Source of the DNA: Micromonospora citrea
Lineage (GTDB): Bacteria > Actinomycetota > Actinomycetes > Mycobacteriales > Micromonosporaceae
Direction of reading: 5' to 3'
Length of the DNA stretch: 64,000 nucleotides
Assembly (NCBI RefSeq): GCF_900090315.1
Contig: NZ_FMHZ01000002.1
Span: forward strand, 3,326,501-3,390,500
The translations under genes were made by a program, and so were the position numbers. The notes below the pieces were generated by a model that searched no databases, was not told where the DNA came from, and saw only the letters and a program-made list of their open reading frames with translations. This document shows, piece by piece, positions 35,328 to 43,920 of this stretch; within the stretch, counting starts at the first letter, position 1, and every line of letters begins with the position of its first letter.

Positions 35328-37169
35328 GTGACGACGCACGGCGATTCCGCCACCCAGGCCGGCGCGCCCACCGTCGCAGCCCGCACCGGCCCCACGGACG
35401 CCGGGGAGGACCGGCCCGCCACCACCGGGGACGACAGCCTCCCCGCCGCACTGGCCGGCCTGCGCGCCGCGATCGGGGCCGCCCGGTTCCCGCTGGCGCT
35501 GCCCTCCGCCGAGCCCGCCCGACGGGCCGCCGGAAGCCTCACCGACCAGCTCGACGACTACCTGCTCCCCCGGCTGCGCCGGCTCGACGCGCCGCTGCTC
35601 GTGGTGGTCGGCGGGTCCACCGGCGCGGGCAAGTCCACCCTCGTCAACAGCCTGGTGCAGGCGCGGGTGAGCGCCGCCGGGGTGCTGCGGCCCACCACCC
35701 GTTCCCCGGTGCTGGTGTGCAGCCCCGCCGACTCCGGCTGGTTCCGCCAGGGTGAGCTGCTGCCGGGCCTCACCCGCACCAACGAGCCCAGCGAGGACCC
35801 GCGCACCCTGCAACTGGTCACCGCCCCGGCCCTGCCGCCCGGGCTGGCCTTCCTCGACGCCCCCGACATCGACTCGGTGGTCGGCGCCAACCGGGCGCTG
35901 GCCGGCCAGCTCCTGGCGGCGGCGGACCTGTGGCTCTTCGTCACCACCGCCGCCCGCTACGCCGACGCGGTCCCCTGGGAACTGCTGCGCAGCGCCCGGG
36001 CCCGGGGCGCGGTGATCGCCATGGTGCTCGACCGGGTGCCCCCGGAGGCGGCCGACGAGGTCGCCGCCCACCTGTCGGAGATGCTCGCCGCGCAGGATCT
36101 CGGCGCGGCCCCGCTGTTCGTGCTGCCCGAGACCTGGGTCGACGGGCAGGGCCTGCTGCCCGACCGGGTCACCGCGCCGCTGGCCGCCTGGTTCGCCCGG
36201 CTGGCCGCCGACGCCGACGCCCGGGCGGCCGTGGTCCGGCAGACCCTCGACGGGGCGCTCGCCGCGCTCCACCCGGCGGCCGAGGAGCTGGCCGACGCCG
36301 CGGAGGAGCAGGTGACCGCCGCCGACGCGCTCGACGAGCGGGTGCGGGCCGCCTACCGGGGGGCGCACCGGACCGTCGAGCAGGGGCTGCGGGACGGCCG
36401 GCTGCTCCGGGGCGAGGTGCTCGCCCGTTGGCAGGAGTTCGTCGGCACCGGCGAGTTCTTCCGCACCCTGGAGGCCCGGATCGGGCGGCTCCGCGACCGG
36501 GTGGTGGCCGCCGTCACCGGTCGGCCCGCGCCCGCGTCCGAGCTGCGCGAGGCGATCGAGTCCCAGCTCGTGACCCTGCTGCGGGGCGTCGCCGCCGAGG
36601 CGGCGGAGAACGCGTACACCGGGTGGAAGGCGCATCCGGCCGGGGCGGCGCTGCTCGAACCGGGGCTCGCCCATCCCGCCGCCGACCTGCCCGAACGCGC
36701 CGAACGCCTGGTCCGGGAGTGGCAGCGCGGCGTGCTGGAGCTGGTCCGCGCCGAGGGCGGCGACCGGCGCTTCGTGGCCCGCACGGCCGCGTACGCGGTG
36801 AACGCCACCGGGCTCGCCGTCATGATCGCGGTGTTCGCCTCGACGGCGTTCATCCCCACCGGGCTGGAGGTCGCCACCGGGGCCGGCACGACCGTCGCCG
36901 CGCAGACCGTGCTCCAGGCGATCTTCGGCGACCAGGCCGTGCGTACGCTCGCCGCCAAGGCCCGGGCCGACCTGTTGGAGCGGGTGCGGGCGCTGCTGGA
37001 CGACGAGGCCGCCCGCTACCTCGCCCGGACGGCGGAGGCCCGGCCCGCCGCGGACACCGCCGAGGACCTGCGCCGGGCCGCCAACCAGGTGGAGATCGCC
37101 CGGCACCGCAGCGGCCTCGCCGACGCGGACGCCGCGAGCCTCCCCGGCACCGAGGGCGGAGAGCGATGA
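35328..37169 (+). CDS. Dynamin-like membrane GTPase, first of a pair (DynA-like)
   Basis: The 613-residue protein has a P-loop GGSTGAGKS at 95-103, RPTTRSPVLV switch-1-like Thr, a G3-like FLDAPDIDSV and a long helical region with a hydrophobic paired segment (ATGLAVMIAVFAS, IPTGLEVATGAG, about 480-520). A clear G4 N/TKxD motif is missing (VLDRVP occupies the place). The GTG at 35328 has no clear ribosome binding site. Its stop overlaps the start of a second GTPase (ATGA). Streptomyces encodes the septation dynamins DynA and DynB as adjacent genes, and this pair has the same layout. Orthology is inferred. Confidence 0.75.
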   Translation: MTTHGDSATQAGAPTVAARTGPTDAGEDRPATTGDDSLPAALAGLRAAIGAARFPLALPSAEPARRAAGSLTDQLDDYLLPRLRRLDAPLLVVVGGSTGAGKSTLVNSLVQARVSAAGVLRPTTRSPVLVCSPADSGWFRQGELLPGLTRTNEPSEDPRTLQLVTAPALPPGLAFLDAPDIDSVVGANRALAGQLLAAADLWLFVTTAARYADAVPWELLRSARARGAVIAMVLDRVPPEAADEVAAHLSEMLAAQDLGAAPLFVLPETWVDGQGLLPDRVTAPLAAWFARLAADADARAAVVRQTLDGALAALHPAAEELADAAEEQVTAADALDERVRAAYRGAHRTVEQGLRDGRLLRGEVLARWQEFVGTGEFFRTLEARIGRLRDRVVAAVTGRPAPASELREAIESQLVTLLRGVAAEAAENAYTGWKAHPAGAALLEPGLAHPAADLPERAERLVREWQRGVLELVRAEGGDRRFVARTAAYAVNATGLAVMIAVFASTAFIPTGLEVATGAGTTVAAQTVLQAIFGDQAVRTLAAKARADLLERVRALLDDEAARYLARTAEARPAADTAEDLRRAANQVEIARHRSGLADADAASLPGTEGGER

Positions 37170-38851
37170 CGAACATCGTCGGGCGGATGCGCGAGGCGTT
37201 CCGTGGCGACCGGCGGGTCGACGCCGACGCGCTGATCGGCCGCCTCGACGCCGTACGCCGCTTCCTCGCGGTCGTCGACGGCCACCTGCCGGATTCGCAG
37301 TTCGTGCCGGCACACACCCTGGTCGAGCGGGCCGGCACCCGGCTGGCGCTCTCCCGCGACCACACCGTGGTGGCCCTGGCCGGCGCGACCGGCAGCGGCA
37401 AGTCGAGCCTGTTCAACGCGCTCGCCCGGATGGAGCTGTCCCCGGTCGGGGTGCGCCGCCCCACCACCGGCGTCACCCACGCCTGCGTCTGGGGGCCGCT
37501 CGACGGCGGCAACCGGCTGCTCGACTGGGTCGGCGTGCTGCCCCGGCACCGGTTCGTGCGGGAGAGCGTGCTCGACGGCGACGACGAGTCCGCTCTGCAC
37601 GGGCTGATCCTGCTCGACCTGCCCGACTTCGACTCGGTGCAGCGGTCCCACCGGCTGGAGGTGGACCGGCTGCTCGGCCTCGTCGACCTGGTGGTGTGGG
37701 TGGTCGACCCGCAGAAGTACGCCGACCGCGTCATCCACACCAGCTACCTCCGCGAGTTCCACCGGCACCGCGACGTCACCCTGGTCGTGCTCAACCAGGC
37801 CGACCGGCTGCCCCCGGCCGAGCTGCCCCGCGTGCTGGCCGACCTGCGCCGGCTGCTCGACTCCGACGGCCTGGCCGGCGTGCCCCTGCTGGCCACCACC
37901 GCCGTGGACCCGGCGGGCATGCTCGGGCTGCGGGAGGCGCTGGAACGGACGGTGGCCGAGCGGCAGGCCGCGCTGCGCCGACTCCAGGGCGACGTGGACA
38001 CCGTGGTCGCGGGGCTCGACGAGCTGGTGGGGGCCGCCTCGCCGCCCGCCGGGCCGGACGACGCCGCCGTCGCCGACCTGCACCGGGCGCTGGCCGGCGC
38101 GGCCGGGGTGCCGGCCGTCGCCGAGGCGGTCGAGCAGGCGTACCGGCACCGTGGCGGCGCGGCCACCGGCTGGCCGCTGGTCCGGGGCTGGCGCCGCCTG
38201 CGGCCCGACCCGCTGCGCCGCCTGCACCTGCCCGGCCCGGCCGGCGAGCGGGACGAGCCGGCGGAGAGCCTGGTCGCCGCGACCTCGGTGCCCGACCCCA
38301 CCGCCGCCCAGCGCTCCGCGCTCGGCCTGGCGATCCGGTCGGTGGCCGACCGGGCGGGCGCGGACCTGCCCGCCTCCTGGCCGGCCGCGGTCACCGCCGC
38401 CGCCCGGTCCCGCCTCGGCGACCTGCCGGACGCGCTGGACCGCGCGGTCGCCGGCACCGACCTCGGCATGGACCGGCGGCCGATCTGGTGGCGGATCGTC
38501 GGCGGCCTCCAGTGGCTGGTGACCCTGGCCGCGCTGGCCGGGCTCGGGTGGCTGGCGCTCGGCTACGCGCTGCGCGCGCTGGGCCTGCCCGCGTTGGACA
38601 ACCCGACCGTGGGCGAGGTGCCGCTGCCCACCCTGCTGCTCCTCGGCGGCCTGCTCGCCGGGCTGCTGGTGGCGGCCGTGACCAGGCCGGTCGTCCGGTG
38701 GGCGGCCCGCCGCGCCCGCCGCCGCGCGCGACGACGGCTCACCGACGCGGTGACGGCGGTCGGCGAGGAGCACGTGCTGGCCCCGGTGCGGGCGGTGCTC
38801 GCCTCCTACGCCGAGGCCCGGGCGGCCCTGCGGGACGCCGCCGGCGACTGA
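37166..38851 (+). CDS. Dynamin-like membrane GTPase, second of the pair (DynB-like)
   Basis: The 561-residue protein has P-loop GATGSGKSS at 73-81, RRPTTGVTH (G2), LLDLPDFDS (G3) and G4-type NQAD in VVLNQADRLPP, so the GTPase domain is complete. A helical region follows, then two membrane helices near 455-515 (LVTLAALAGLGWLALGYALR, LLLLGGLLAGLLVAAV) and an Arg-rich stop-transfer (RRARRRARRRL). It is translationally coupled to the preceding GTPase. Probable function is membrane remodelling at division or sporulation septa, by analogy with DynAB. Confidence 0.78.
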   Translation: MTNIVGRMREAFRGDRRVDADALIGRLDAVRRFLAVVDGHLPDSQFVPAHTLVERAGTRLALSRDHTVVALAGATGSGKSSLFNALARMELSPVGVRRPTTGVTHACVWGPLDGGNRLLDWVGVLPRHRFVRESVLDGDDESALHGLILLDLPDFDSVQRSHRLEVDRLLGLVDLVVWVVDPQKYADRVIHTSYLREFHRHRDVTLVVLNQADRLPPAELPRVLADLRRLLDSDGLAGVPLLATTAVDPAGMLGLREALERTVAERQAALRRLQGDVDTVVAGLDELVGAASPPAGPDDAAVADLHRALAGAAGVPAVAEAVEQAYRHRGGAATGWPLVRGWRRLRPDPLRRLHLPGPAGERDEPAESLVAATSVPDPTAAQRSALGLAIRSVADRAGADLPASWPAAVTAAARSRLGDLPDALDRAVAGTDLGMDRRPIWWRIVGGLQWLVTLAALAGLGWLALGYALRALGLPALDNPTVGEVPLPTLLLLGGLLAGLLVAAVTRPVVRWAARRARRRARRRLTDAVTAVGEEHVLAPVRAVLASYAEARAALRDAAGD

Positions 38852-38987
38852 GGCGGGGCAACCCCGCCCCGCGCTGCCGCGTCCCGGGGCGGCCGGCCGC
38901 CCGGCGCGCGGGCGGGCGCCGCGACGCGGGGCGGCGCTCCGGGTCGCTCGTACCGTCCGGAGGCGGGCGGCGGCGTAGGGTCGGTGG

Positions 38988-40211
38988 ATGGGAACGCCTC
39001 AGACCCCGTACGACGCGGTGCTGCACGCCGCCCGTGACGTGGCCAAGCTGGAGAACGCCCTCGACGCGGAGATGCTCGGCGCGGCCCTGCTCGGCAGCGT
39101 CTACGCGGTCGCGGAGACCGACCGCGACGCCGCCGTCCGGGACTTCGTGACCGGCTTCCTGGCCGCCACCTCGCGCCGCCGCTCGGCCGCCGCGACCACC
39201 ATCCGCCCGGTCTTCGCCGCGCTGGTGCCCGACGCCGACGGCGCCGCCCGGGTCCGTCCCGGAGCCACCGCCCCCGACTGGGCCGCCCACCTCGGGCGGG
39301 TGCACCTCACCGGCTGCTGGTCCTACGGCGACGTGTACGGCGACCAGACCTCCTACCTCGCGACCTTCGCGTACGACGATCCGGCCGGCGGGCCGGCGCA
39401 CGCGGTGGTGACGCTGCTCGACCACAACATCGGCATCACCAAGGACGTCTTCGTCGGCGGGCCGCCCGAGCGGATCCTCGACCAGGTGCGGCAGATGTGC
39501 GCCGGGGACGAGCTGACCTGGTTCCGCGAGGAGGAGCCGGCGCGGATGCACGCCGAGGTGGGCCGGCATCTGGCGATCACCGACGGGATGGGCGAGCTGC
39601 CCGGGGAGGGCTCGCTGGCCACCGACCGCGCCCTGCTCGGCGCCCGGCTGGCCCGGCTGCCCCACCCCACCCGCAGCGTGCCCGCGCCCGCCGCCGAGCC
39701 GCTCACCGCCGCCGAGCGTACGGAGCTGATCCGCCGGTTCCTCGCCTCGCCCGAGGCGACCCGGTTCGGCCTGGACGCCGTCGACGGGGCTGAGCTGGCC
39801 TCGCTGCACTTCTGCCTGAGCCTGCTGCTGGACCACGCGGCCAGCTTCCCGGACGCCGACCCGATGCGGTGGAGCCCGACCGTGGCGGGGCTGTTCCTGC
39901 TCGACTGGGTGCACCGGCGGGCGGTGCTGGACATGGACGACGCCGCCCTGCTGCCCCGGGTGCTGCGGTCCTGGGCCGCGTACGCCGCCCGCAAGCGCGG
40001 GCTGCCCGAGCGGGCGGCGGCGCAGACCGACACGGCGATCGAGGAGATGGTGCCGGAGTTCGCCCGCCTCTACAGCACGGGCGAGCGGCGCAGCCCCGCC
40101 ACCGCCGCCGTGGCCCAGTTGATGGCCGACGGCGTCGACCCGGACGACCCGGCCGCCCTGGACGCCTGGATCGAGGCCAACCGGCACCGCCTGGCCGACG
40201 ACGGCGCCTGA
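38988..40211 (+). CDS. Actinobacterial protein of unknown function, 407 residues
   Basis: The soluble protein starts MGTPQTPYDAVLHAARDVAK. The first half contains GCWSYGDVYGDQTSYLATFAYDD and VVTLLDHNIGITKDVFVGGP, the second half is helical (LIRRFLASPEATRFGL, AVLDMDDAALLPRVLRSWAAYAARKRGLPE). There is no membrane segment and no catalytic motif I can name. The overall pattern suggests a well-conserved folded protein of actinobacteria. It is a single gene with its own terminator. Confidence 0.7.
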   Translation: MGTPQTPYDAVLHAARDVAKLENALDAEMLGAALLGSVYAVAETDRDAAVRDFVTGFLAATSRRRSAAATTIRPVFAALVPDADGAARVRPGATAPDWAAHLGRVHLTGCWSYGDVYGDQTSYLATFAYDDPAGGPAHAVVTLLDHNIGITKDVFVGGPPERILDQVRQMCAGDELTWFREEEPARMHAEVGRHLAITDGMGELPGEGSLATDRALLGARLARLPHPTRSVPAPAAEPLTAAERTELIRRFLASPEATRFGLDAVDGAELASLHFCLSLLLDHAASFPDADPMRWSPTVAGLFLLDWVHRRAVLDMDDAALLPRVLRSWAAYAARKRGLPERAAAQTDTAIEEMVPEFARLYSTGERRSPATAAVAQLMADGVDPDDPAALDAWIEANRHRLADDGA

Positions 40212-40222
40212 CGGTTCCCGCG

Positions 40223-40263
40223 CTCCGGGCGCCCCTGACGTACTCCGTCAGGGGCGCCCGGAG
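40223..40263. terminator. Perfect 18-bp bidirectional terminator hairpin
   Basis: Arms 40223-40240 and 40246-40263 are exact reverse complements with a 5-nt loop, between two convergent genes (stops at 40211 and 40266). Confidence 0.8.
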
Positions 40264-40265
40264 TG

Positions 40266-41024
40266 TCACAGGGCCGAGCCGCCGGTGGCGTCGACGACCT
40301 GGCCGGTGACCCAGCGGGCCTGTTCCGAGGCGAGGAACCGCACCACGTCGGCCACGTCGTCGACGGTGCCGACCCGGTTGAACACCGACAGCGCGGCGGC
40401 CGACTCCCGGGCGTCGCCCTGGAGCCAGCCGGCGTTCATGTCGGTGTCGATGATGCCGGGCATCACGGCGTTGACGGTGATGCCGCGGGCGGCCAGGGTC
40501 GGGGCGAGGGCCAGCGTCAGCGCGTTCAGCGCCGCCTTCGTCGCCGAGTAGACGGGATGCGTCGGGGCGGCGATCCGGGTGTAGCCCGTCGAGATGTTGA
40601 CCACCCGCCCGCCGTCGCGCATGTGTGGCCACAGCGCCTGGGTGAGGAAGAGCGGGACGGTGAGGTTGATCTCCACCGTCCGCCGGTAGGTCGCCTCGTC
40701 GATCGAGCCCAGCCGCTGGGACTCGGCGATGCCGGCGTTGTTGACCAGGACGTCGATCTCGCGGCGCCCGACGGCCTGCTCGACCTGGTCGAGGAACGCC
40801 GTGGCGAGCCGCTCGGCCGCGGTCGCGCCGTCCGCGTCGAAGCCGGCCTGGACCAGCACCGGCACCGCGCCGGAGCGGCGGACCAGCTCCGCGGTCTGCC
40901 GGGCGGCGGCCTCGTCGCGCGTGTAGTGGACCCCGACCACCTCCGCGCCCGCGTCCGCCAGCGCCACCGCGATGGCCCGACCGATCCCCCGCGAACTGCC
41001 CGTCACCAGCACCGATCGCCCCAT
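40266..41024 (-). CDS. SDR family oxidoreductase, divergent from a TetR regulator
   Basis: The 252-residue NAD(P)-dependent Rossmann enzyme has VTGSSRGIGRAIA near residues 6-18, NNAG near 90, catalytic Ser in NISTGY and YSATK, and the ASEQARWVTGQVVDATGG end typical of FabG-like SDRs. The ATG at 41024 is preceded by AAGGAGGGG. It shares a 56-bp intergenic region containing palindromes with the TetR gene, so its expression is probably repressed by that protein. The substrate is unknown. Confidence 0.88.
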   Translation of the reverse strand: MGRSVLVTGSSRGIGRAIAVALADAGAEVVGVHYTRDEAAARQTAELVRRSGAVPVLVQAGFDADGATAAERLATAFLDQVEQAVGRREIDVLVNNAGIAESQRLGSIDEATYRRTVEINLTVPLFLTQALWPHMRDGGRVVNISTGYTRIAAPTHPVYSATKAALNALTLALAPTLAARGITVNAVMPGIIDTDMNAGWLQGDARESAAALSVFNRVGTVDDVADVVRFLASEQARWVTGQVVDATGGSAL

Positions 41025-41036
41025 GACCCCTCCTTT

Positions 41037-41079
41037 TGTAGCAGTCACTACAGAAACTGGCGACTACTATAGTGGTCGC
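41037..41079. promoter_or_regulatory. Two palindromic operators between SDR and TetR genes
   Basis: TGTAG-N6-CTACA (41037-41052) and GCGACTACTATAGTGGTCGC (41060-41079, one mismatched pair) occupy most of the intergenic space. The second contains a TACTAT -10-like hexamer at 41065-41070, directly before the TetR ATG. Confidence 0.65.
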
Positions 41080-41080
41080 T

Positions 41081-41704
41081 ATGAAAAGCGGGAAGCGGGG
41101 GCCGGGCCGACCCCGGTCCTTCGACCAGGAGCAGGTCCTGGAGCAGGCCACCCAGGTGTTCTGGGCGCACGGCTACGAGGGCGCCAGCCTCGCGATGCTG
41201 CAGGCCGCCACGGGCCTGAACCCGCCGAGCATCTACCACGCGTTCGGCTCGAAGGCCGGGTTGTACTCGGCCTGCCTCGACCACTACGTCTCGAACGTCC
41301 GGCAGCAGACGAACGCCGCGCTCACCCGGGAGGTCGCCGACCGCGCCGGGCTGGCGGAGTTCCTCCTCAGCGCGGCACGGCAGTTCACCGACGCCGGATG
41401 CCCGGGTGGGTGCATGATCTCCACGGCGGCGCTCGAACTGCCACCACAGTCGGACCCCGTCGCCCGCGCCGTCGCCGGCCGGCGCGACACGACCCTGGGG
41501 CTCCTCACCGACTACTTCCGGCGCGCCCAGGCCGCGGGCAACCTCGACACCGGAGCCGACCCGCGGGCGCTCAGCCGGTACTTCGGCGCGATCATCCAGG
41601 GCATGTCGGTGCAGGCCCGCGACGGCGCCACGGCGGACGAGCTGACGGCCGTGGCCCACATCGCGCTCACCGCCTGGCAGGAGCCGTCCGCGGCCCGCCG
41701 GTAG
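41081..41704 (+). CDS. TetR family regulator, probably from a leaderless transcript
   Basis: The 207-residue repressor has its helix-turn-helix in FDQEQVLEQATQVFWAHGYE and LQAATGLNPPSIYHAFGSKAGLY. The C-terminal domain (TetR_C type, CPGGCMISTAALELPP) resembles regulators of short-chain reductases. The ATG at 41081 follows directly on an operator and a TACTAT element 10 bases upstream, leaving no room for a Shine-Dalgarno, so the mRNA likely begins at or near the start codon. A GTG three codons earlier lies inside the operator. Confidence 0.85.
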   Translation: MKSGKRGPGRPRSFDQEQVLEQATQVFWAHGYEGASLAMLQAATGLNPPSIYHAFGSKAGLYSACLDHYVSNVRQQTNAALTREVADRAGLAEFLLSAARQFTDAGCPGGCMISTAALELPPQSDPVARAVAGRRDTTLGLLTDYFRRAQAAGNLDTGADPRALSRYFGAIIQGMSVQARDGATADELTAVAHIALTAWQEPSAARR

Positions 41705-41831
41705 CGGTCGACCTCCCGCCCCTCAGGCCCGGCCGCCGATGCCGACTCGGCGGCGGCGTCGGCTCGGCGGCGGTGCTGGCTTCGCGGCGGCGTCTGCCTG
41801 GCCGGTGCGGACGGCACCGCCGCCCGGCCGA

Positions 41832-42269
41832 TCAGTCGAGGCAGAACTCGTTGCCCTCCGGATCGGCCAGCACGATGTGCCCGGCGTCGAGCGGCGGCGC
41901 GGGCTCGAAGCGGCCGAGCCGGGTGGCGCCACGGGAGACGAGCCGCTCGGCCTCCGCCTCCAGGGCCGCCATCCGCGCGTCGCCCGTCAGCCCGGGAGCG
42001 GCCCGCACATCGAGGTGTACGCGGTTCTTCGCCCGCTTGCCCTCCGGCACCCGCTGGAAGAACAGCCGGGGCCCCGTACCCTCGGGATCGAGCACCGCCG
42101 AGGCGTCGTTGCGGCGCTCGGGCGGCACACCCATCGCCTCCAGCGCCTCATCCCACGACTCGAAACCCGAGGGCGGGCCCTGCACCCGGTAGCCGAGAGC
42201 ATCGGCCCAGAAGGCGGCCAGCGCGGCCGGGTCGGCGCAGTCGAACGTGATCTGGACGTCGCGGGCCAT
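41832..42269 (-). CDS. VOC/glyoxalase-like domain protein
   Basis: The 145-residue protein with two beta-alpha-beta-beta-beta units is typical of the vicinal oxygen chelate fold (MARDVQITFDCADPAALAAFWADALGY, then FFQRVPEGKRAKNRVHLDV, AGHIVLADPEGNEFCLD). The usual metal ligands are partly present (H in VHLDV, E in GNEFCL). The function is unknown: it could be a resistance protein, isomerase or binding protein. Its start is one base from the stop of the DinB gene, so they form an operon. Confidence 0.85.
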   Translation of the reverse strand: MARDVQITFDCADPAALAAFWADALGYRVQGPPSGFESWDEALEAMGVPPERRNDASAVLDPEGTGPRLFFQRVPEGKRAKNRVHLDVRAAPGLTGDARMAALEAEAERLVSRGATRLGRFEPAPPLDAGHIVLADPEGNEFCLD

Positions 42270-42270
42270 C

Positions 42271-42846
42271 TCAGCTCGCCTCCCGTCGGTGGGTGTGCAG
42301 GTAGAGATCGCGGAGCAGGCACACCTCGGCCAGGTGGTGGATCAGCTCGCGGTTGACGTGCAGCACCAGCGCCGCCAGCGGACGCTCGGCGTACGGCCCC
42401 TCCGCCGCTCCGCACGGGCGGGACAGGCCGGATTCGCCCAGGGACTCGACCCCGGCCAGCCAGGTGGCGTACTCCGCGTCGAGCTGGGCCAGCGCCCCGG
42501 CCGCGGTCGCGGCGTACTCGAAGGACCCGTAGTCGGCGGGTGCGCGACCGAAGTGCGCGGCGTTGCGGGCCGCGAGCACGCCGACGATCACGTGCCCGAG
42601 TCGCCAGGCGATCGTCGTGAGCGGCGGCGGGTCGGGTTGCGGCACCGCGAAGTCGATGGTCATCGCGCCGGACCCGACCCGCAGCGGCGCGGTGCCGGTG
42701 CCGCGCGGGCGCACGCTCCAGCAGCCGGGCACCGGCTCCCAGAGGTACTCGTCGTCGGTGAGACCGTCGAGACGGGCGCGGAGCTGGTTGGTCCAGTGCC
42801 AGGTGAGCTGCTCGCGGAGCAGCGGGTTCCAGGGCTGGTCGGTCAT
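42271..42846 (-). CDS. DinB-superfamily protein (DinB_2)
   Basis: The 191-residue four-helix-bundle protein carries a probable metal triad: His in LTWHWTNQLRARL, His in IAWRLGHVIVGVLAARN, and His in LVLHVNRELIHHLAE. The ATG at 42846 follows GGGAGGATG. DinB-fold proteins include thiol transferases and many of unknown activity. It is the first gene of a two-gene operon with the VOC protein, divergent from a WYL regulator. Confidence 0.85.
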   Translation of the reverse strand: MTDQPWNPLLREQLTWHWTNQLRARLDGLTDDEYLWEPVPGCWSVRPRGTGTAPLRVGSGAMTIDFAVPQPDPPPLTTIAWRLGHVIVGVLAARNAAHFGRAPADYGSFEYAATAAGALAQLDAEYATWLAGVESLGESGLSRPCGAAEGPYAERPLAALVLHVNRELIHHLAEVCLLRDLYLHTHRREAS

Positions 42847-42879
42847 GGACACATCCTCCCGAAGATAGCGGACAGGATC

Positions 42880-42898
42880 GTTCCGCGATCTGTGGAAC
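42880..42898. promoter_or_regulatory. Inverted repeat between DinB operon and WYL regulator
   Basis: GTTCC-N9-GGAAC lies 10 bases before the WYL-regulator ATG and 34 bases before the DinB start. Candidate operator for the divergent pair. Confidence 0.45.
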
Positions 42899-42907
42899 GC
42901 TGACCGC

Positions 42908-43867
42908 ATGACCGTCGAGGCGACGACCGAGCGGGTCCTGCGGCTGCTGATGTTGCTGCAGCGCCGGCCGTCCTGGACCGCCGCCGCGCTCGCCGCCGAA
43001 CTGGGGGTCACCGACCGCTCCGTACGCCGCGACGTGGAACGGCTGCGCGCGCTCGGCTACCCCGTGCACGCGACGGCGGGCGTCGGGGGCGGCTACCAGC
43101 TCGGCGCCGGCACCCGGCTGCCGCCGCTGCTCCTCGACGACGAGGAGGCGATCGCGACGGCGGTCTCCCTGCGACTGGCGTCGGGCGGCACGGTCGCCGG
43201 GGCTGGCGAGGCGGCACTGCGGGCGCTCGCGAAGCTCGACCAGGTGATGCCGTCCCGGCTGCGCGCCGAGGTGCGGGCCGTGCACGACGCCACCGAGACC
43301 CTCGTCGGCCCCGGTGTCGAGATCGACGCCGAGCTGCTGGTGACGCTGGCACGGGCCTGCCGCGACGCCGTACGGGTGCGGTTCCGGTACGCCGGCCGCG
43401 ACGGCGGGGAGCACGAGCGCACGGTCGAGCCGGTACGGATGGTCACCACCGGCCGCCGCTGGTACCTGATGGCCTGGGACGTCGACCGCGCCGACTGGCG
43501 CACGTTCCGGCTGGACCGGATGCGCGCGGTGACGGCGACGACCTGGCGGTTCCGGGCGAGGGAGCATCCCGATCCGGTGGCCCACGTGCAGCGGTCCGTC
43601 ACCGAGGCGCCCTACCGGCATCTCGCCCGGGTGCGGTTGCGCGCCCGGGCCGACCGGGTGCGGGAACTGGTGCCACCGCAGGTGGGGCGGGTCGAGGAGG
43701 ACAGCGACGGGTGGTGCGTGCTCGTCGTCGGCGGGGAAGACCTGGACTCGCTCGCCGTGCACGTGGCGCGGCTCGGCTTCGAGGCGGTGGTGCTGGAGCC
43801 CCCGGAGCTGCGGGAGGCCACCACCCGGCTCGCCCGCCGCCTCGCGGCGATGGCCGGGACCGACTGA
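42908..43867 (+). CDS. WYL-domain (YafY/DeoR-type) transcriptional regulator
   Basis: The 319-residue regulator has an N-terminal HTH_11 winged helix (RVLRLLMLLQRRPSWTAAAL, LGVTDRSVRRDVERLRALGY) followed by a WYL domain containing TTGRRWYLMAWDVDRADWRTF (WYL variant) with FRLDRM, then the WCX extension. WYL domains bind nucleic acid or small ligands. The position opposite the DinB-VOC operon suggests it controls that operon. The ATG start gives the common MTVEATTERVLRLL beginning. Confidence 0.9.
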   Translation: MTVEATTERVLRLLMLLQRRPSWTAAALAAELGVTDRSVRRDVERLRALGYPVHATAGVGGGYQLGAGTRLPPLLLDDEEAIATAVSLRLASGGTVAGAGEAALRALAKLDQVMPSRLRAEVRAVHDATETLVGPGVEIDAELLVTLARACRDAVRVRFRYAGRDGGEHERTVEPVRMVTTGRRWYLMAWDVDRADWRTFRLDRMRAVTATTWRFRAREHPDPVAHVQRSVTEAPYRHLARVRLRARADRVRELVPPQVGRVEEDSDGWCVLVVGGEDLDSLAVHVARLGFEAVVLEPPELREATTRLARRLAAMAGTD

Positions 43868-43920
43868 CCCGGCCGGGCCCGCCACACCGCACACACCCCC
43901 TCGACCCACCGACGGGCGGC

